From: Catalinimonas niigatensis
Lineage (GTDB): Bacteria; Bacteroidota; Bacteroidia; Cytophagales; Cyclobacteriaceae
Length of the DNA: 64,000 bases
Assembly (NCBI RefSeq): GCF_030506285.1
Contig: NZ_CP119422.1
Coordinates: forward strand, 6,125,501-6,189,500
Reading direction: 5' to 3'
The number at the start of each line of letters is the position of its first letter. Position 1 is the stretch's first letter. The notes beneath the pieces are model-generated. The model saw nothing but the letters and a program-made list of their open reading frames with translations. It did not search any database and was not told the DNA's origin. A program made the position numbers and the translations under genes. This document shows positions 43,236 through 52,359 of this stretch, piece by piece.

Positions 43236-44609
43236 ATGCCATATACCAGTGTAGAAGATACCATTGTTGCCCTTTCCACCCCCGAAGGTATTGGGGCCAT
43301 AGCTATAATCAGGCTGTCGGGTGAGGATGCCATACACATGACCAACCAGGTTTTTAAAGGCAAAGACTTGGAAACTCAGCCTACGCATACGCTTCATTTT
43401 GGTACCATACGCGATGGAAAGGAAATCCTGGACGAAGTGGTGGTTTCCCTTTTCAAAGCACCTCATTCTTTTACCAAAGAAAATGTGGTGGAAATTTCCT
43501 GCCACGGTTCCCCTTTTATTGTCCGCAAAATCATTCAACTGCTGTTAAAGCAGGGAGCCCGTCTGGCTCAGGCGGGTGAATTTACCAAGCGGGCTTTCAT
43601 GAACGGTCAGTTTGACCTGGCCCAGGCCGAAGCGGTAGCCGACCTGATTGCTTCCGACTCCGATGCTTCTCATAAAGCGGCTATCAATCAAATGCGAGGT
43701 GGATTTTCAGAAGATATCAAGGTGCTCAGAGGACAACTGGTACATTTTGCCTCCATGATAGAATTAGAACTGGATTTTGTGGAAGAAGATGTGGAGTTTG
43801 CTGACCGGGAACAACTGGAAAGCCTCATCCATGAAATTATACGGGTGATCAATCTTTTGATAGACAGTTTTGACCTGGGTAATGTGATCAAGAACGGTGT
43901 GCCTACTGTCATTGCCGGCAAGCCCAATGCAGGGAAATCTACTTTGCTCAATGCACTTTTGAACGAAGAAAAAGCCATTGTCTCCGATATTCCCGGCACC
44001 ACCCGCGATTCTATTGAAGATGAAGTGAATATCGGAGGCATCAGCTTTCGTTTTATTGATACTGCCGGGCTGCGTGAGACGACCGATAAGGTAGAAGCCA
44101 TCGGCGTACAGCGTACTTATGAGAAGATGCAGAAAGCCTCGCTCATCATCTACCTTTTTGATCTGGAGCAGGACAACATACAGGATGTACACCGAGCGAT
44201 CAATCAATTGGAAAATCAAGGCATACCCTTTATCAAAGTAGGGAATAAGATAGACAAAGCTCAGCCAGAACTTCTGGAGGCAGTAAAGCGGATAGAAGAT
44301 GTGGTGTTCATCTCTGCCGAGAAAAAAGAGAATCTGGAAGGCCTCAAGCAGAAAATCACTGATTTTGTAGACCTGGACAAACTAAAAACCAGCGGAACCA
44401 TCGTCACCAATGTGCGGCACTACCAAAGTCTGCTGCAAACCCGTGCTTCGCTACAGGATGTACTCAATGGCTTGGCCAATCAGATTACCCACGACTTTCT
44501 GGCCCAGGACATCCGCCATGCTCTGTATTATCTGGGAGAAATCACCGGAGAAATCACCACAGATGATTTATTAGGAAATATTTTCAGCAAGTTCTGTATC
44601 GGAAAGTAA
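43236..44609 (+). CDS. mnmE: tRNA uridine-5-carboxymethylaminomethyl modification GTPase
   Basis: With MnmG it modifies the wobble uridine of several tRNAs. The 457-residue protein starts with the folate-binding-like N-terminus ([22 protein letters not shown]). The G domain has G1 [10 protein letters not shown]2 GTTRD, G3 DTAGL and G4 GNKID. The C-terminal helical domain ends with FCIGK, whose Cys is conserved and required. The start is immediately after the T run of the upstream terminator. Confidence 0.96.
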   Translation: MPYTSVEDTIVALSTPEGIGAIAIIRLSGEDAIHMTNQVFKGKDLETQPTHTLHFGTIRDGKEILDEVVVSLFKAPHSFTKENVVEISCHGSPFIVRKIIQLLLKQGARLAQAGEFTKRAFMNGQFDLAQAEAVADLIASDSDASHKAAINQMRGGFSEDIKVLRGQLVHFASMIELELDFVEEDVEFADREQLESLIHEIIRVINLLIDSFDLGNVIKNGVPTVIAGKPNAGKSTLLNALLNEEKAIVSDIPGTTRDSIEDEVNIGGISFRFIDTAGLRETTDKVEAIGVQRTYEKMQKASLIIYLFDLEQDNIQDVHRAINQLENQGIPFIKVGNKIDKAQPELLEAVKRIEDVVFISAEKKENLEGLKQKITDFVDLDKLKTSGTIVTNVRHYQSLLQTRASLQDVLNGLANQITHDFLAQDIRHALYYLGEITGEITTDDLLGNIFSKFCIGK

Positions 44610-44731
44610 TAGAGAAGATACATTGAGAGCCTCCGTATCCAAAAACTTCTCTGAGCCTGAAAACAGAACATGTTCCTTCAAGGCGTGTTTTCTTTGAAAA
44701 CGAATTCTAAATCTCAACCAAAACCTCACTT

Positions 44732-45760
44732 ATGCTCCAACGCAGCGTATATAGCATGCCCAAAGCAGGCTCTATCAAAAACCTGAATTTACAAACGGAA
44801 ACCTTAACGCAACCTAAACCCGACGAAGTATGTGTTCAGGTGAAGGCCATAGGACTTAACTTTGCTGACATTTTTGCCATGCAGGGGCTTTACAAGGCTA
44901 CGCCCAAAGGAAGTTTTATTCCCGGCCTGGAATTTTCCGGAGAGATTATCGCAGTAGGAGAGGAAGTGCAGGAATGGAAAGTAGGTGACAAGGTGATGGG
45001 GGCTACCAAGTTTGGCGGCTATGTGTCGCACATCAATATCCACCATCGTTATGTTATTCCCCTTCCGCCAGCATGGAGTTTTGAAGAAGGGGCAGGCTTT
45101 CTGGTGCAGGGACTTACTGCCTATTATGCGCTCAAAGAACTAGGAAATTTACAGCGAGGCATGACGGTGCTGATTCACAGTGCCGCAGGAGGCGTAGGAA
45201 TTTTAGCCAACCGCATTTGCAAAAAGTATGGAGCATATACCATTGGTACCGTAAGCCAGACCAAAAAGATTGACTTTCTGCGTGCGCAGGAAGCTTACGA
45301 TGATGTCATTCTTCGGGGTGATGATTTTGATGAAAAGCTGAAAAGTACCTTGAAGGATCGTTCATTAAACCTGATTATGGAATGTATTGGGGGTAAAATT
45401 CTAAAGCAGGGTTGGGAAATCATGGCACCTATGGGTCGGATGGTGGTGTATGGTTCAGCCAGTTTTACCAGCCATGGCTACAGACCTGATTACCCTAGGC
45501 TGATCTGGAAATACCTCAGAAGGCCCAAGATTGATCCCATGAGCTTGCCTACCCAAAACAAGTCGCTGATGGGCTTCAACCTCATTTATTTGTATGAGCA
45601 GACAGATATGATGCACCAACTGCTTGATGAACTTCAGGCGCTTGACCTGAAACCCCAGTATGTCGGTCATGTCTATGGTTTTGAAGCCATGCACGAAGCC
45701 ATTCGCCTGTTCCAGCAAGGAAAAACAGTAGGCAAGGTAGTGGTCAAGGTGGAGGAATAG
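44732..45760 (+). CDS. Zinc-free quinone oxidoreductase-like medium-chain dehydrogenase
   Basis: A 342-residue MDR-superfamily oxidoreductase. It has a GroES-like start (KPDEVCVQVKAIGLNFADIFAMQG, PGLEFSGEI), then a Rossmann NADPH fold (TVLIHSAAGGVGILANRICKKYG). It lacks the zinc-ligand cluster of alcohol dehydrogenases and so falls in the quinone reductase/synaptic vesicle protein VAT-1-like branch. It likely reduces quinones or enones. It runs toward the HxlR gene with an 11-base gap between their stop codons. Confidence 0.85.
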   Translation: MLQRSVYSMPKAGSIKNLNLQTETLTQPKPDEVCVQVKAIGLNFADIFAMQGLYKATPKGSFIPGLEFSGEIIAVGEEVQEWKVGDKVMGATKFGGYVSHINIHHRYVIPLPPAWSFEEGAGFLVQGLTAYYALKELGNLQRGMTVLIHSAAGGVGILANRICKKYGAYTIGTVSQTKKIDFLRAQEAYDDVILRGDDFDEKLKSTLKDRSLNLIMECIGGKILKQGWEIMAPMGRMVVYGSASFTSHGYRPDYPRLIWKYLRRPKIDPMSLPTQNKSLMGFNLIYLYEQTDMMHQLLDELQALDLKPQYVGHVYGFEAMHEAIRLFQQGKTVGKVVVKVEE

Positions 45761-45771
45761 ATTTATTTTCA

Positions 45772-46125
45772 CTACTTTGCCATGATGCGCTGCCGATGCT
45801 GGAGACCCCAGTTCCTGAGTTCCTGTATGACTTTTTGTAATGTAGCTCCATAGTCAGTCATGGAGTATTCTACGGTGACTGGAAAGGTATCATACACCTT
45901 CCTCCTGACCAACTCATTCATTTCCAGGTCCCTAAGTTCCTTGGACAACATGCGGTCTGTAATATCCGGAATTTCCCGGGAAAGCTGAGAAAAACGCTTG
46001 GGACCAAATGACAAAGCAATAATAATCGGAAGCTTCCATTTTCCATTGAGCACATCCAAAGCATCTCTTACCGGCAGAATCATGCCCGTGCATTCGCTAT
46101 GATCAAGTTGTTCTCTCTTTTTCAT
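45772..46125 (-). CDS. HxlR-type winged-helix regulator
   Basis: A 117-residue protein starting at ATG 46125, where the minus strand has a good Shine-Dalgarno (GGGGGAT); the longer frame upstream crosses a palindrome and is rejected. The pattern DALDVLNGKWKLPIIIALSFGPKRFSQLSREIPDITDRMLSKELRDLE is the HxlR core. A cysteine lies near the N-terminus (SECTG), as in redox or quinone-sensing members. The divergent DoxX-like gene shares the palindrome at 46153-46188 with it and is a likely target. Confidence 0.92.
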   Translation of the reverse strand: MKKREQLDHSECTGMILPVRDALDVLNGKWKLPIIIALSFGPKRFSQLSREIPDITDRMLSKELRDLEMNELVRRKVYDTFPVTVEYSMTDYGATLQKVIQELRNWGLQHRQRIMAK

Positions 46126-46152
46126 ATCCCCCAATTTACGATTTTGAGTAAA

Positions 46153-46188
46153 ACTATACCAGAGTATAGTGCTATACTCTGGTATAGT
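46153..46188. promoter_or_regulatory. Perfect 17-bp-arm palindrome between hxlR and doxX-like genes
   Basis: ACTATACCAGAGTATAG (46153-46169) and CTATACTCTGGTATAGT (46172-46188) are exact inverse copies with a TG centre. The site lies 27 bases upstream of the HxlR start and 26 bases before a -7 element TAAGTTTG (46215-46222) of the DoxX-like gene. It is a very strong candidate HxlR operator controlling both genes. Confidence 0.75.
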
Positions 46189-46214
46189 ACTTACAAATGT
46201 ATAGTATATAACTA

Positions 46215-46222
46215 TAAGTTTG
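46215..46222 (+). promoter_or_regulatory. -7 element of the DoxX-like gene
   Basis: TAAGTTTG matches TAnnTTTG, 42 bases before the start codon. The palindrome ends 26 bases upstream of it. Confidence 0.5.
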
Positions 46223-46264
46223 TCGTACAGATATGTAGAAATTATGTTACCAAAAAAATAAAAA

Positions 46265-46633
46265 ATGAAAAGCAAGTTAATTTACCGGATCAGCATCGGT
46301 TTGATCTCTGCCATGATGGTTTTTAGTGCCTATTCCTATTTTACGAATCCGGAAGTAGTGGCTGGATTTGATCACTTAGGCTTTCCTTCTTTCTTCCGGG
46401 TAGAGTTGGCCATTGCCAAACTCATTGGTGTAGGTGTGCTTTTGCTGCCTTTTGTCCCTAATTTTCTGAAAGAATGGGCGTTCGCAGGATTTATTATCAC
46501 CTTTATTTCAGCCTTCATCGCACACGCAGTCAATGGTGATCCGGCTTCAGCGTTTATAGGTCCGTTATTAGCGCTGACACTGATTATCACTGCTTATATT
46601 TACCATAGAAAATTGCATTCTCAAACAGTATAA
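46265..46633 (+). CDS. DoxX-like membrane protein
   Basis: A 122-residue protein with four hydrophobic segments (about 8-25, 46-63, 67-89 and 93-113). ISAMMVFSAYSYFTNPEV and LGFPSFFRVELAIAKLIGVGVLLLPF are typical of DoxX-like small membrane proteins. These are often next to HxlR regulators in bacteria and linked with redox or quinone stress. The exact job is unknown. A terminator follows. Confidence 0.85.
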   Translation: MKSKLIYRISIGLISAMMVFSAYSYFTNPEVVAGFDHLGFPSFFRVELAIAKLIGVGVLLLPFVPNFLKEWAFAGFIITFISAFIAHAVNGDPASAFIGPLLALTLIITAYIYHRKLHSQTV

Positions 46634-46660
46634 TCAGAGAAGGTTTGCCCATGTTAATGT

Positions 46661-46695
46661 ATGCCTGTATTCATGACGGACACAGGCATTTTTTT
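46661..46695 (+). terminator. Terminator of the DoxX-like gene
   Basis: ATGCCTGT (46661-46668) pairs with ACAGGCAT (46682-46689), then T7, 28 bases past the stop. Confidence 0.85.
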
Positions 46696-46943
46696 GCTAT
46701 TGAGGGTGCAAGCTATCATTGCTGTCACTCATGCTCTAAGTTTGCGACCCACTATGATAGGATAATGGAATTATAGTACAGAAAGCTGATGGGTTGATAT
46801 ATTTTCTGGCTGTAAATGCTCTGCTTTTATGATACTGATGAGTATTTCATAAATAGGGTAATATTCCCAGGATAAGGAGAATTTAGACTTCAATAAAACA
46901 ATTTGTACAATGAGTATATTGTACTAGAGTCTAATTCCTCCTT

Positions 46944-48233
46944 ATGAACACACTTTTTCAACGCATACTTCTCATTATTTTTTCCGGGGCATTACTCGTC
47001 ACAGCTGCCTGGTGTACCCTTCAGATTTATACCTTATCTTCCAAAAGGGCTGAAATTAAGTTTGATTATAGTGAAGTGAACAGCATAAGCTATGGCTTGC
47101 TGTCTATCAATGTGTGGAGTGAGCATCTGACCAATATTGCCATGAACAGGATCAGCGATTTTGAGCTCAGCCCGGCGCAGGAAGATACGCTCAAGTACGC
47201 CATTGACCAGATGCTGTATGCTGTCGTCAACAAAGCAGACAGTCTGGTCAATCAGAAACAGAAGACCTTTAAAGGTAAACTGACCAAATTTGCGGTCAAT
47301 ACATTTGTGAACAAAGACAAAATAGAAGCTTTGGTGCCGACCTTTTCCCAGACTCTTACCGACGAAATACAGGAACCTGAAAATAAGAAGGCGCTTAAAT
47401 ACTTGGTCAGGACCAAAGTGCAGGAGTACACAGATAGTACCTATGCCGAAGCCAATGATTCCTTGCTGGTCAATACCATTTTAGCGAAAAATGATGTGGC
47501 GAGTATAAAAGAGTTCAACCGCAAGAGCGAAGTTACACTGCAGCAGTTACAGGAAGAAACCTACTTTTTCACCTATATCGTTTTAGGTATCATTCTGATA
47601 TATTTACTCTTGTGGTGGATACTAAGGTATCAGAAAGCGGTGCATACGCCTTTCTTTGTGGTCTCTGTGCTATTAGCCCTGGTAGTGTTGGGGGCCGGGC
47701 TGACCACTCCCATGATAGAGATTGACGCCCGTTTCAAGGAGGTGAGTTTTTACCTGATAGGGGAACATATCTCTTTCAACGATCAGATTCTTTTCTTCCA
47801 GAGCAAAAGTATTGTGGATGTAGTGCTTATCCTGCTGGAAACCGGAAAGTATGATTCCATTCTGGTAGGCCTTCTGATCCTCATTTTTAGCATTGTATTC
47901 CCGATTGCTAAATTACTGGCCACACAGATTTATTTGGCGGGAAAAGGAAGGTGGAAAAACAATAAGCTCATCCAGTTTTTTGCTTTCAAATCCGGTAAGT
48001 GGAGCATGGCGGATGTGTATGTCATCGCTATTTTTATGGCTTATGTAGGCTTTCAGGGCATACTTGAGGATCAGCTGGCGATCCTGAATGTGGAATCCGA
48101 TGCGCTGGTCAGTATCTCTACCAACGAAACCTCTCTGCAACCTGGCTTCATTCTTTTTATTGCCTTTGTACTCTTTAGCCTGCTTCTTTCTGTCATCCTG
48201 CAAAGGATTACCGCTTTACGCAAATACATGTAG
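46944..48233 (+). CDS. PqiA-like membrane protein
   Basis: A 429-residue protein. Residues 1-40 contain one hydrophobic segment (LLIIFSGALLVTAAWCTLQIYTL), about 170 residues of soluble helical sequence follow, then a C-terminal half with about four TM segments. The C-terminal part (LGAGLTTPMIEIDARF, VFPIAKLL, FFAFKSGKWSMADVYVIAIFMAYVGFQ) is the PqiA domain of paraquat-inducible proteins. In E. coli this family works with lipid-transport MCE proteins. No MCE gene is next to it here. The function is inferred from the domain only. Confidence 0.75.
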   Translation: MNTLFQRILLIIFSGALLVTAAWCTLQIYTLSSKRAEIKFDYSEVNSISYGLLSINVWSEHLTNIAMNRISDFELSPAQEDTLKYAIDQMLYAVVNKADSLVNQKQKTFKGKLTKFAVNTFVNKDKIEALVPTFSQTLTDEIQEPENKKALKYLVRTKVQEYTDSTYAEANDSLLVNTILAKNDVASIKEFNRKSEVTLQQLQEETYFFTYIVLGIILIYLLLWWILRYQKAVHTPFFVVSVLLALVVLGAGLTTPMIEIDARFKEVSFYLIGEHISFNDQILFFQSKSIVDVVLILLETGKYDSILVGLLILIFSIVFPIAKLLATQIYLAGKGRWKNNKLIQFFAFKSGKWSMADVYVIAIFMAYVGFQGILEDQLAILNVESDALVSISTNETSLQPGFILFIAFVLFSLLLSVILQRITALRKYM

Positions 48234-48507
48234 TAGGTCAGGAAAAACAACCAGGCTGATGAATCTTCTTTAAAAGACAATTCTCTTTTCCGTATAAATC
48301 ATGAAATGCCTCTTGAGGCAGATTCTTCAAAACCTTCTCTGAACTTTGGTAGTTCCCTTTTTATTTAACCGGACCAGTGTTTGTTACAACGGCCCCCAGC
48401 AGCTTAGATGGAATGTTTTACAGCGAAGAGAAGCTACATTTTTATGACTTAGCTGTGGCTGTTTCATTTTTCCCCTGACGCACCCGAAAGCTTCTTTAGG
48501 AGTTGTA
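48234..48507. other. Intergenic region upstream of the Mo-hydroxylase operon
   Basis: About 274 bases. An AGGAG ribosome binding site at 48498-48502 precedes the start of the iron-sulfur subunit, stronger than usual for this genome. No repeat or strong hairpin is seen. Confidence 0.4.
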
Positions 48508-49068
48508 ATGTACTACTGTCCAAAACAAAAGTGGTATATGGAAAATGTTTCAGTGTCTTCTGCACCCAAGCAATCTACGCGAAAAGAAGCTCCACCCCAA
48601 GAGAAAATCACTCTGATCATCAATGGATCTGAACAGCAGATAGAAGTAGCCAACTGGACTTCTTTGCTAGACCTGTTGCGTGAGCATCTGCATCTGACTG
48701 GAACCAAAAAAGGCTGTGATCATGGGCAATGCGGCGCCTGCACGATTTTACTGGATGGTAAGCGTATCAACTCCTGCCTCTCGCTGGCAGTGATGCATGA
48801 TGGTGCGGAAATCACCACGATTGAAGGACTGGCCAATGGAGATGAACTGCACCCGGTGCAGCAGGCTTTTATTGAGCAAGATGCCTTCCAATGTGGCTAC
48901 TGCACTCCCGGACAGATCTGTTCAGCCGTAGGGCTGCTCAACGAAGGTAAAGCCAAAACAGACGATGACATTCGCGATCTGATGAGTGGTAACATTTGCC
49001 GATGCGGAGCTTATACCAATATTTTTAAAGTAGTGAAGGAAGCCGTAGATAAAAATAAAAGCCGATGA
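48508..49068 (+). CDS. Molybdenum hydroxylase 2Fe-2S subunit (PaoA/YagT-like)
   Basis: A 186-residue electron-transfer subunit with two [2Fe-2S] clusters: plant-ferredoxin set CDHGQCGACTILLDG, then the C-terminal set CGYCTPGQICS and GNICRCGAYTNI. The start is ATG 48508, which has an AGGAG site at a good distance; an internal ATG at 48538 is possible. Unlike E. coli PaoA, no twin-arginine signal is visible. The last four bases overlap the next gene (ATGA), so the subunits are coupled. Together the three act as an aldehyde or xanthine oxidoreductase. Confidence 0.93.
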   Translation: MYYCPKQKWYMENVSVSSAPKQSTRKEAPPQEKITLIINGSEQQIEVANWTSLLDLLREHLHLTGTKKGCDHGQCGACTILLDGKRINSCLSLAVMHDGAEITTIEGLANGDELHPVQQAFIEQDAFQCGYCTPGQICSAVGLLNEGKAKTDDDIRDLMSGNICRCGAYTNIFKVVKEAVDKNKSR

Positions 49069-50060
49069 GAAAATTTTCATACCACAGAGCCCATGATGTT
49101 TCCGAAGCGCTAGGAGAAGTGGCGGAACAGGAGGAAGCCAAGTTCATTGCCGGGGGTACTAACCTGCTGGACCTGATGAAGATAGATGTGATGCATCCGC
49201 GTCATCTGGTAGACATTACCCGTCTGGCATTGAATACCATTGAAGATACAGAAGAAGGAGGGCTGCGCCTCGGTGCACTGGTCACCAATGCCGACACTGC
49301 GTATCATCCGGAAGTAGAAAAACGTTATCCGCTGCTCTCCCATGCTATACTGGCCGGCGCTTCGCCTCAGTTGCGCAACAAAGCGACCAACGGAGGAAAC
49401 CTCTTACAGTGCACCCGTTGCTACTATTTTTACGACAAAGCAACACCCTGCAATAAGCGTGAACCGGGTACGGGCTGCTCTGCGATCAATGGCTTCAACC
49501 GCATACATGCCATCTTTGGTACCAGTGAGCATTGCATTGCTACCCATCCTTCAGACATGTGTGTGGCGCTGGCTGCCCTGGAAGCCAGGGTACAGGTGAG
49601 TGGACCTCAGGGTGAACGGGAGATTCCCTTTGCAGATTTTCACCGCCTGCCGGGCGATCAGCCACAGAAAGATTCCAATCTGGCAAAAGACGAGATCATT
49701 ACGGCTATTGACCTGCCTCCTAAAGGATTTGCCAACAATTTTACTTACCTGAAAAACCGCGATCGTGCGTCTTATGCTTTTGCCCTGGTATCGGTAGCGG
49801 CAGGATTGGAGATGGATGGAGATACCATACAGGAAGCGCGTATTGCACTGGGTGGGGTAGCCCATAAGCCCTGGCGTAATCAGGAAGCAGAGGCGCTGCT
49901 CCAGGGAAAAAGAGCAAGCCGGGCAGACTTTCAGCAGGCTGCTGACGCCATCGTGCAGGGAGCAAAAGGCTATAAGTATAATGAGTTTAAAATTGAACTT
50001 GCCAGGCGCTCTGTGGTACGTGCGCTTATGCAGGCTGCGCATATAGATGACTCATTATAG
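49065..50060 (+). CDS. Molybdenum hydroxylase FAD subunit with extra Cys cluster (PaoB/YagS-like)
   Basis: A 331-residue FAD-binding subunit. The family starts as MRKFSYHRAHDVSEAL, with AGGTNLLDLMK and a later NGGNLLQCTRCYYFYDKATPC segment. That run with KREPGTGC holds four cysteines, as in PaoB, where they bind an extra [4Fe-4S] cluster missing from classical xanthine dehydrogenases. The C-terminal part resembles CODH FAD subunits. It overlaps the iron-sulfur gene by 4 bases. Confidence 0.92.
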   Translation: MRKFSYHRAHDVSEALGEVAEQEEAKFIAGGTNLLDLMKIDVMHPRHLVDITRLALNTIEDTEEGGLRLGALVTNADTAYHPEVEKRYPLLSHAILAGASPQLRNKATNGGNLLQCTRCYYFYDKATPCNKREPGTGCSAINGFNRIHAIFGTSEHCIATHPSDMCVALAALEARVQVSGPQGEREIPFADFHRLPGDQPQKDSNLAKDEIITAIDLPPKGFANNFTYLKNRDRASYAFALVSVAAGLEMDGDTIQEARIALGGVAHKPWRNQEAEALLQGKRASRADFQQAADAIVQGAKGYKYNEFKIELARRSVVRALMQAAHIDDSL

Positions 50061-50065
50061 ATTAC

Positions 50066-50092
50066 AGATTGCATATTCCTGATCTGCAATCT
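50066..50092. repeat. Short palindrome between PaoB-like and PaoC-like genes
   Basis: AGATTGCA (50066-50073) and TGCAATCT (50085-50092) pair over 8 bp with an 11-base loop. It sits in the 67-base gap within the operon. It may tune expression of the third subunit. Confidence 0.35.
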
Positions 50093-50127
50093 TGAATTTT
50101 CAATCTTCAATTTGACAATACTATCCC

Positions 50128-52359
50128 ATGACTACAGATTATATCGGCAAACCAAGAAACCGTGTAGACGGACGTGCGAAAGTAACTGGCACAGCAAAAT
50201 ATGCAGCGGAATTCAATACTCCCGGACTTCTGCATGGCGTGGTGATCTCCAGCACCATTGCCAAAGGTAAAATTAAATCTATACACACAGAGGAGGCACT
50301 CAAACTGAAAGGTGTACATCAGGTATTTACCCATGAAAACACGCCTAAGCAAGCCTGGTTGGACCTGAGTTATAAAGACATGGTTGCTCCTCCCGGCTCG
50401 CCTTTCCGTCCGCTCCACAACAACAAAATCCAGTTTAGCATGCAGCCTATCGGCTTAGTTGTGGCCGAAACGCTGGAACTGGCACGTTACGCAGCCATGC
50501 TGGTAAAGGTAGTCTATGAGGAAGAAAGCCATAATACGAAACTGGAAGATAATCTGGATAAGAGTATCGGTGGGAAATATAAGTTCAGGGCAGGTTTTGA
50601 ACCGCCTTCCTCACGGGGCCATTTTGAGAAGGCCTATGAGGCTGCTGAAGTAAAGCTGGATGTGGAGTATTTTCATGGAGCAGAGCATCATAATCCTATG
50701 GAGATGCATGCCTCTACTGTGGTTTATGAAGAAGATGGCAGCCTGACCATCTACGACAAAACCCAGGGAGCCATCAACAGCCGACATTATGTGACCTGGG
50801 CCTTTGGGCTGTCCAACAAGAAAGTAAGGGTACTTTCTCCTTTTGTAGGGGGAGCTTTCGGTTCAGCTTTGCGTCCGCAGTACCAGTTGTTTATGGCAGT
50901 GCTGGCTGCGCTACAACTCAAACGCTCGGTGAAGGTAGAACTGAGCCGCCCTCAGATGTTTTCTTTCGGACACCGCCCTGTTACCCTGCAGAAGCTAAGC
51001 CTGGGGGCTTCGGCAGATGGATCGCTGCAGGCCATCCGTCATGCGGCTTATTCCGAAACTTCACAGTTTGAAAATTATGCGGAAAACATCGTCAACTGGT
51101 CAGGAAAGCTGTACAAATGTGAGCATGTGGAAGAAGTATATCGGCTGGTAAAGCTGGACATGTATACCCCGCTGGATATGCGCGCTCCCGGCGGAGTGAC
51201 CGGCGTCTATGCCCTGGAAAGTGCGATGGATGAGCTTGCCTATCAACTGAAGATGGATCCCGTGCAGCTGCGTCTGAAAAACTATACCGATGAAGACATG
51301 AGCAAAGGCAAGCCTTTTTCCAGCAAAGCCCTGCGCCAATGTTATGAGGAAGGTGCCGAGCGTTTTGGCTGGGCCAAACGCAATCCCGAGCCACGTTCTA
51401 TGAAGGAAGGACACAACCTGATCGGCTGGGGTATGGCTACCGGCATATGGGACGCCATGCAGACGCCTGCCCGTGCCCATGCCATTTTTACTGCCGATGG
51501 CAAACTGACGGTCAGCAGCGCTACAGCCGACATTGGTACAGGAACCTATACCATCATGACGCAGATTGCCGCCGAGACGCTGGGCTTGCCGATGGAAAAT
51601 GTGGAGTTTAAACTGGGCGATTCCTCTATGCCCTTTGCTTTTGTAGAAGGAGGCTCCACCACAGCGGCTTCAGTAGGTACGGCAGTAAAGTATGTGTGCG
51701 ACAAGATTGCCAAAAAGCTGTTGAAGGAAGCCGCTAAGATGGAAGCCTCTCCTTTCAAAGATGCCAAAATGGAAGATGTGGACTTTGCCGATGGACATAT
51801 CAGCAGAAAAGACAATCCTGCTCTCTCCGTTCCTATCACCAATGTAATGTGGCAGCGGAAGATCAGTGCGATTCAGAAAGATACTACTGCCTTGCCCGAT
51901 ATGCTCAAGCAGAACAAATATGCCCGCAATACCCATTCGGCGGTCTTTGTGGAAGTGAAGGTAGACGAAGAACTAGGGACCATCAAAGTAAGCCGGGTGG
52001 TGAGTGCCATTGCCGGAGGACGTATCCTGAATGCCAAAACAGCCCATAGCCAGATTCTGGGCGGGGTAGTCTGGGGCATTTCTATGGCGCTGGAAGAAGA
52101 CACCTTTATGGACCATCAGTTCGGGCGCTTTATGAACCATAACCTGGCAGAGTACCATGTGGCGGTCAATGCTGATATACAGGACATTGACGTGATTTTT
52201 GTAAAGGAAGAGGATACGGTAGCGAGTCCGATAGGGGTGAAGGGCTTGGGAGAGATTGGGATCGTGGGAGTGGCCGCAGCCATTGGCAATGCCATCTACC
52301 ATGCTACCGGCAAGCGCATCCGTGACCTGCCCATGACGCCAGACAAAGCGATGCGTTAG
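50128..52359 (+). CDS. Molybdenum hydroxylase catalytic subunit (PaoC/YagR-like)
   Basis: A 743-residue molybdopterin-binding subunit. Motifs include RVDGRAKVTGTAKYAAE, FVGGAFGSALRPQYQLF, APGGVTGVYALESAMDELA, GTGTYTIMTQIAAETLG and GVKGLGEIGIVGVAAAIGNAIYHATGKRIRDLPMTP, whose Glu is the catalytic base of this family. Its length is close to PaoC. The triad of genes acts as an aldehyde oxidase-like enzyme; the molybdenum cofactor insertion protein is not in the window. The substrate is not readable. Confidence 0.93.
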   Translation: MTTDYIGKPRNRVDGRAKVTGTAKYAAEFNTPGLLHGVVISSTIAKGKIKSIHTEEALKLKGVHQVFTHENTPKQAWLDLSYKDMVAPPGSPFRPLHNNKIQFSMQPIGLVVAETLELARYAAMLVKVVYEEESHNTKLEDNLDKSIGGKYKFRAGFEPPSSRGHFEKAYEAAEVKLDVEYFHGAEHHNPMEMHASTVVYEEDGSLTIYDKTQGAINSRHYVTWAFGLSNKKVRVLSPFVGGAFGSALRPQYQLFMAVLAALQLKRSVKVELSRPQMFSFGHRPVTLQKLSLGASADGSLQAIRHAAYSETSQFENYAENIVNWSGKLYKCEHVEEVYRLVKLDMYTPLDMRAPGGVTGVYALESAMDELAYQLKMDPVQLRLKNYTDEDMSKGKPFSSKALRQCYEEGAERFGWAKRNPEPRSMKEGHNLIGWGMATGIWDAMQTPARAHAIFTADGKLTVSSATADIGTGTYTIMTQIAAETLGLPMENVEFKLGDSSMPFAFVEGGSTTAASVGTAVKYVCDKIAKKLLKEAAKMEASPFKDAKMEDVDFADGHISRKDNPALSVPITNVMWQRKISAIQKDTTALPDMLKQNKYARNTHSAVFVEVKVDEELGTIKVSRVVSAIAGGRILNAKTAHSQILGGVVWGISMALEEDTFMDHQFGRFMNHNLAEYHVAVNADIQDIDVIFVKEEDTVASPIGVKGLGEIGIVGVAAAIGNAIYHATGKRIRDLPMTPDKAMR

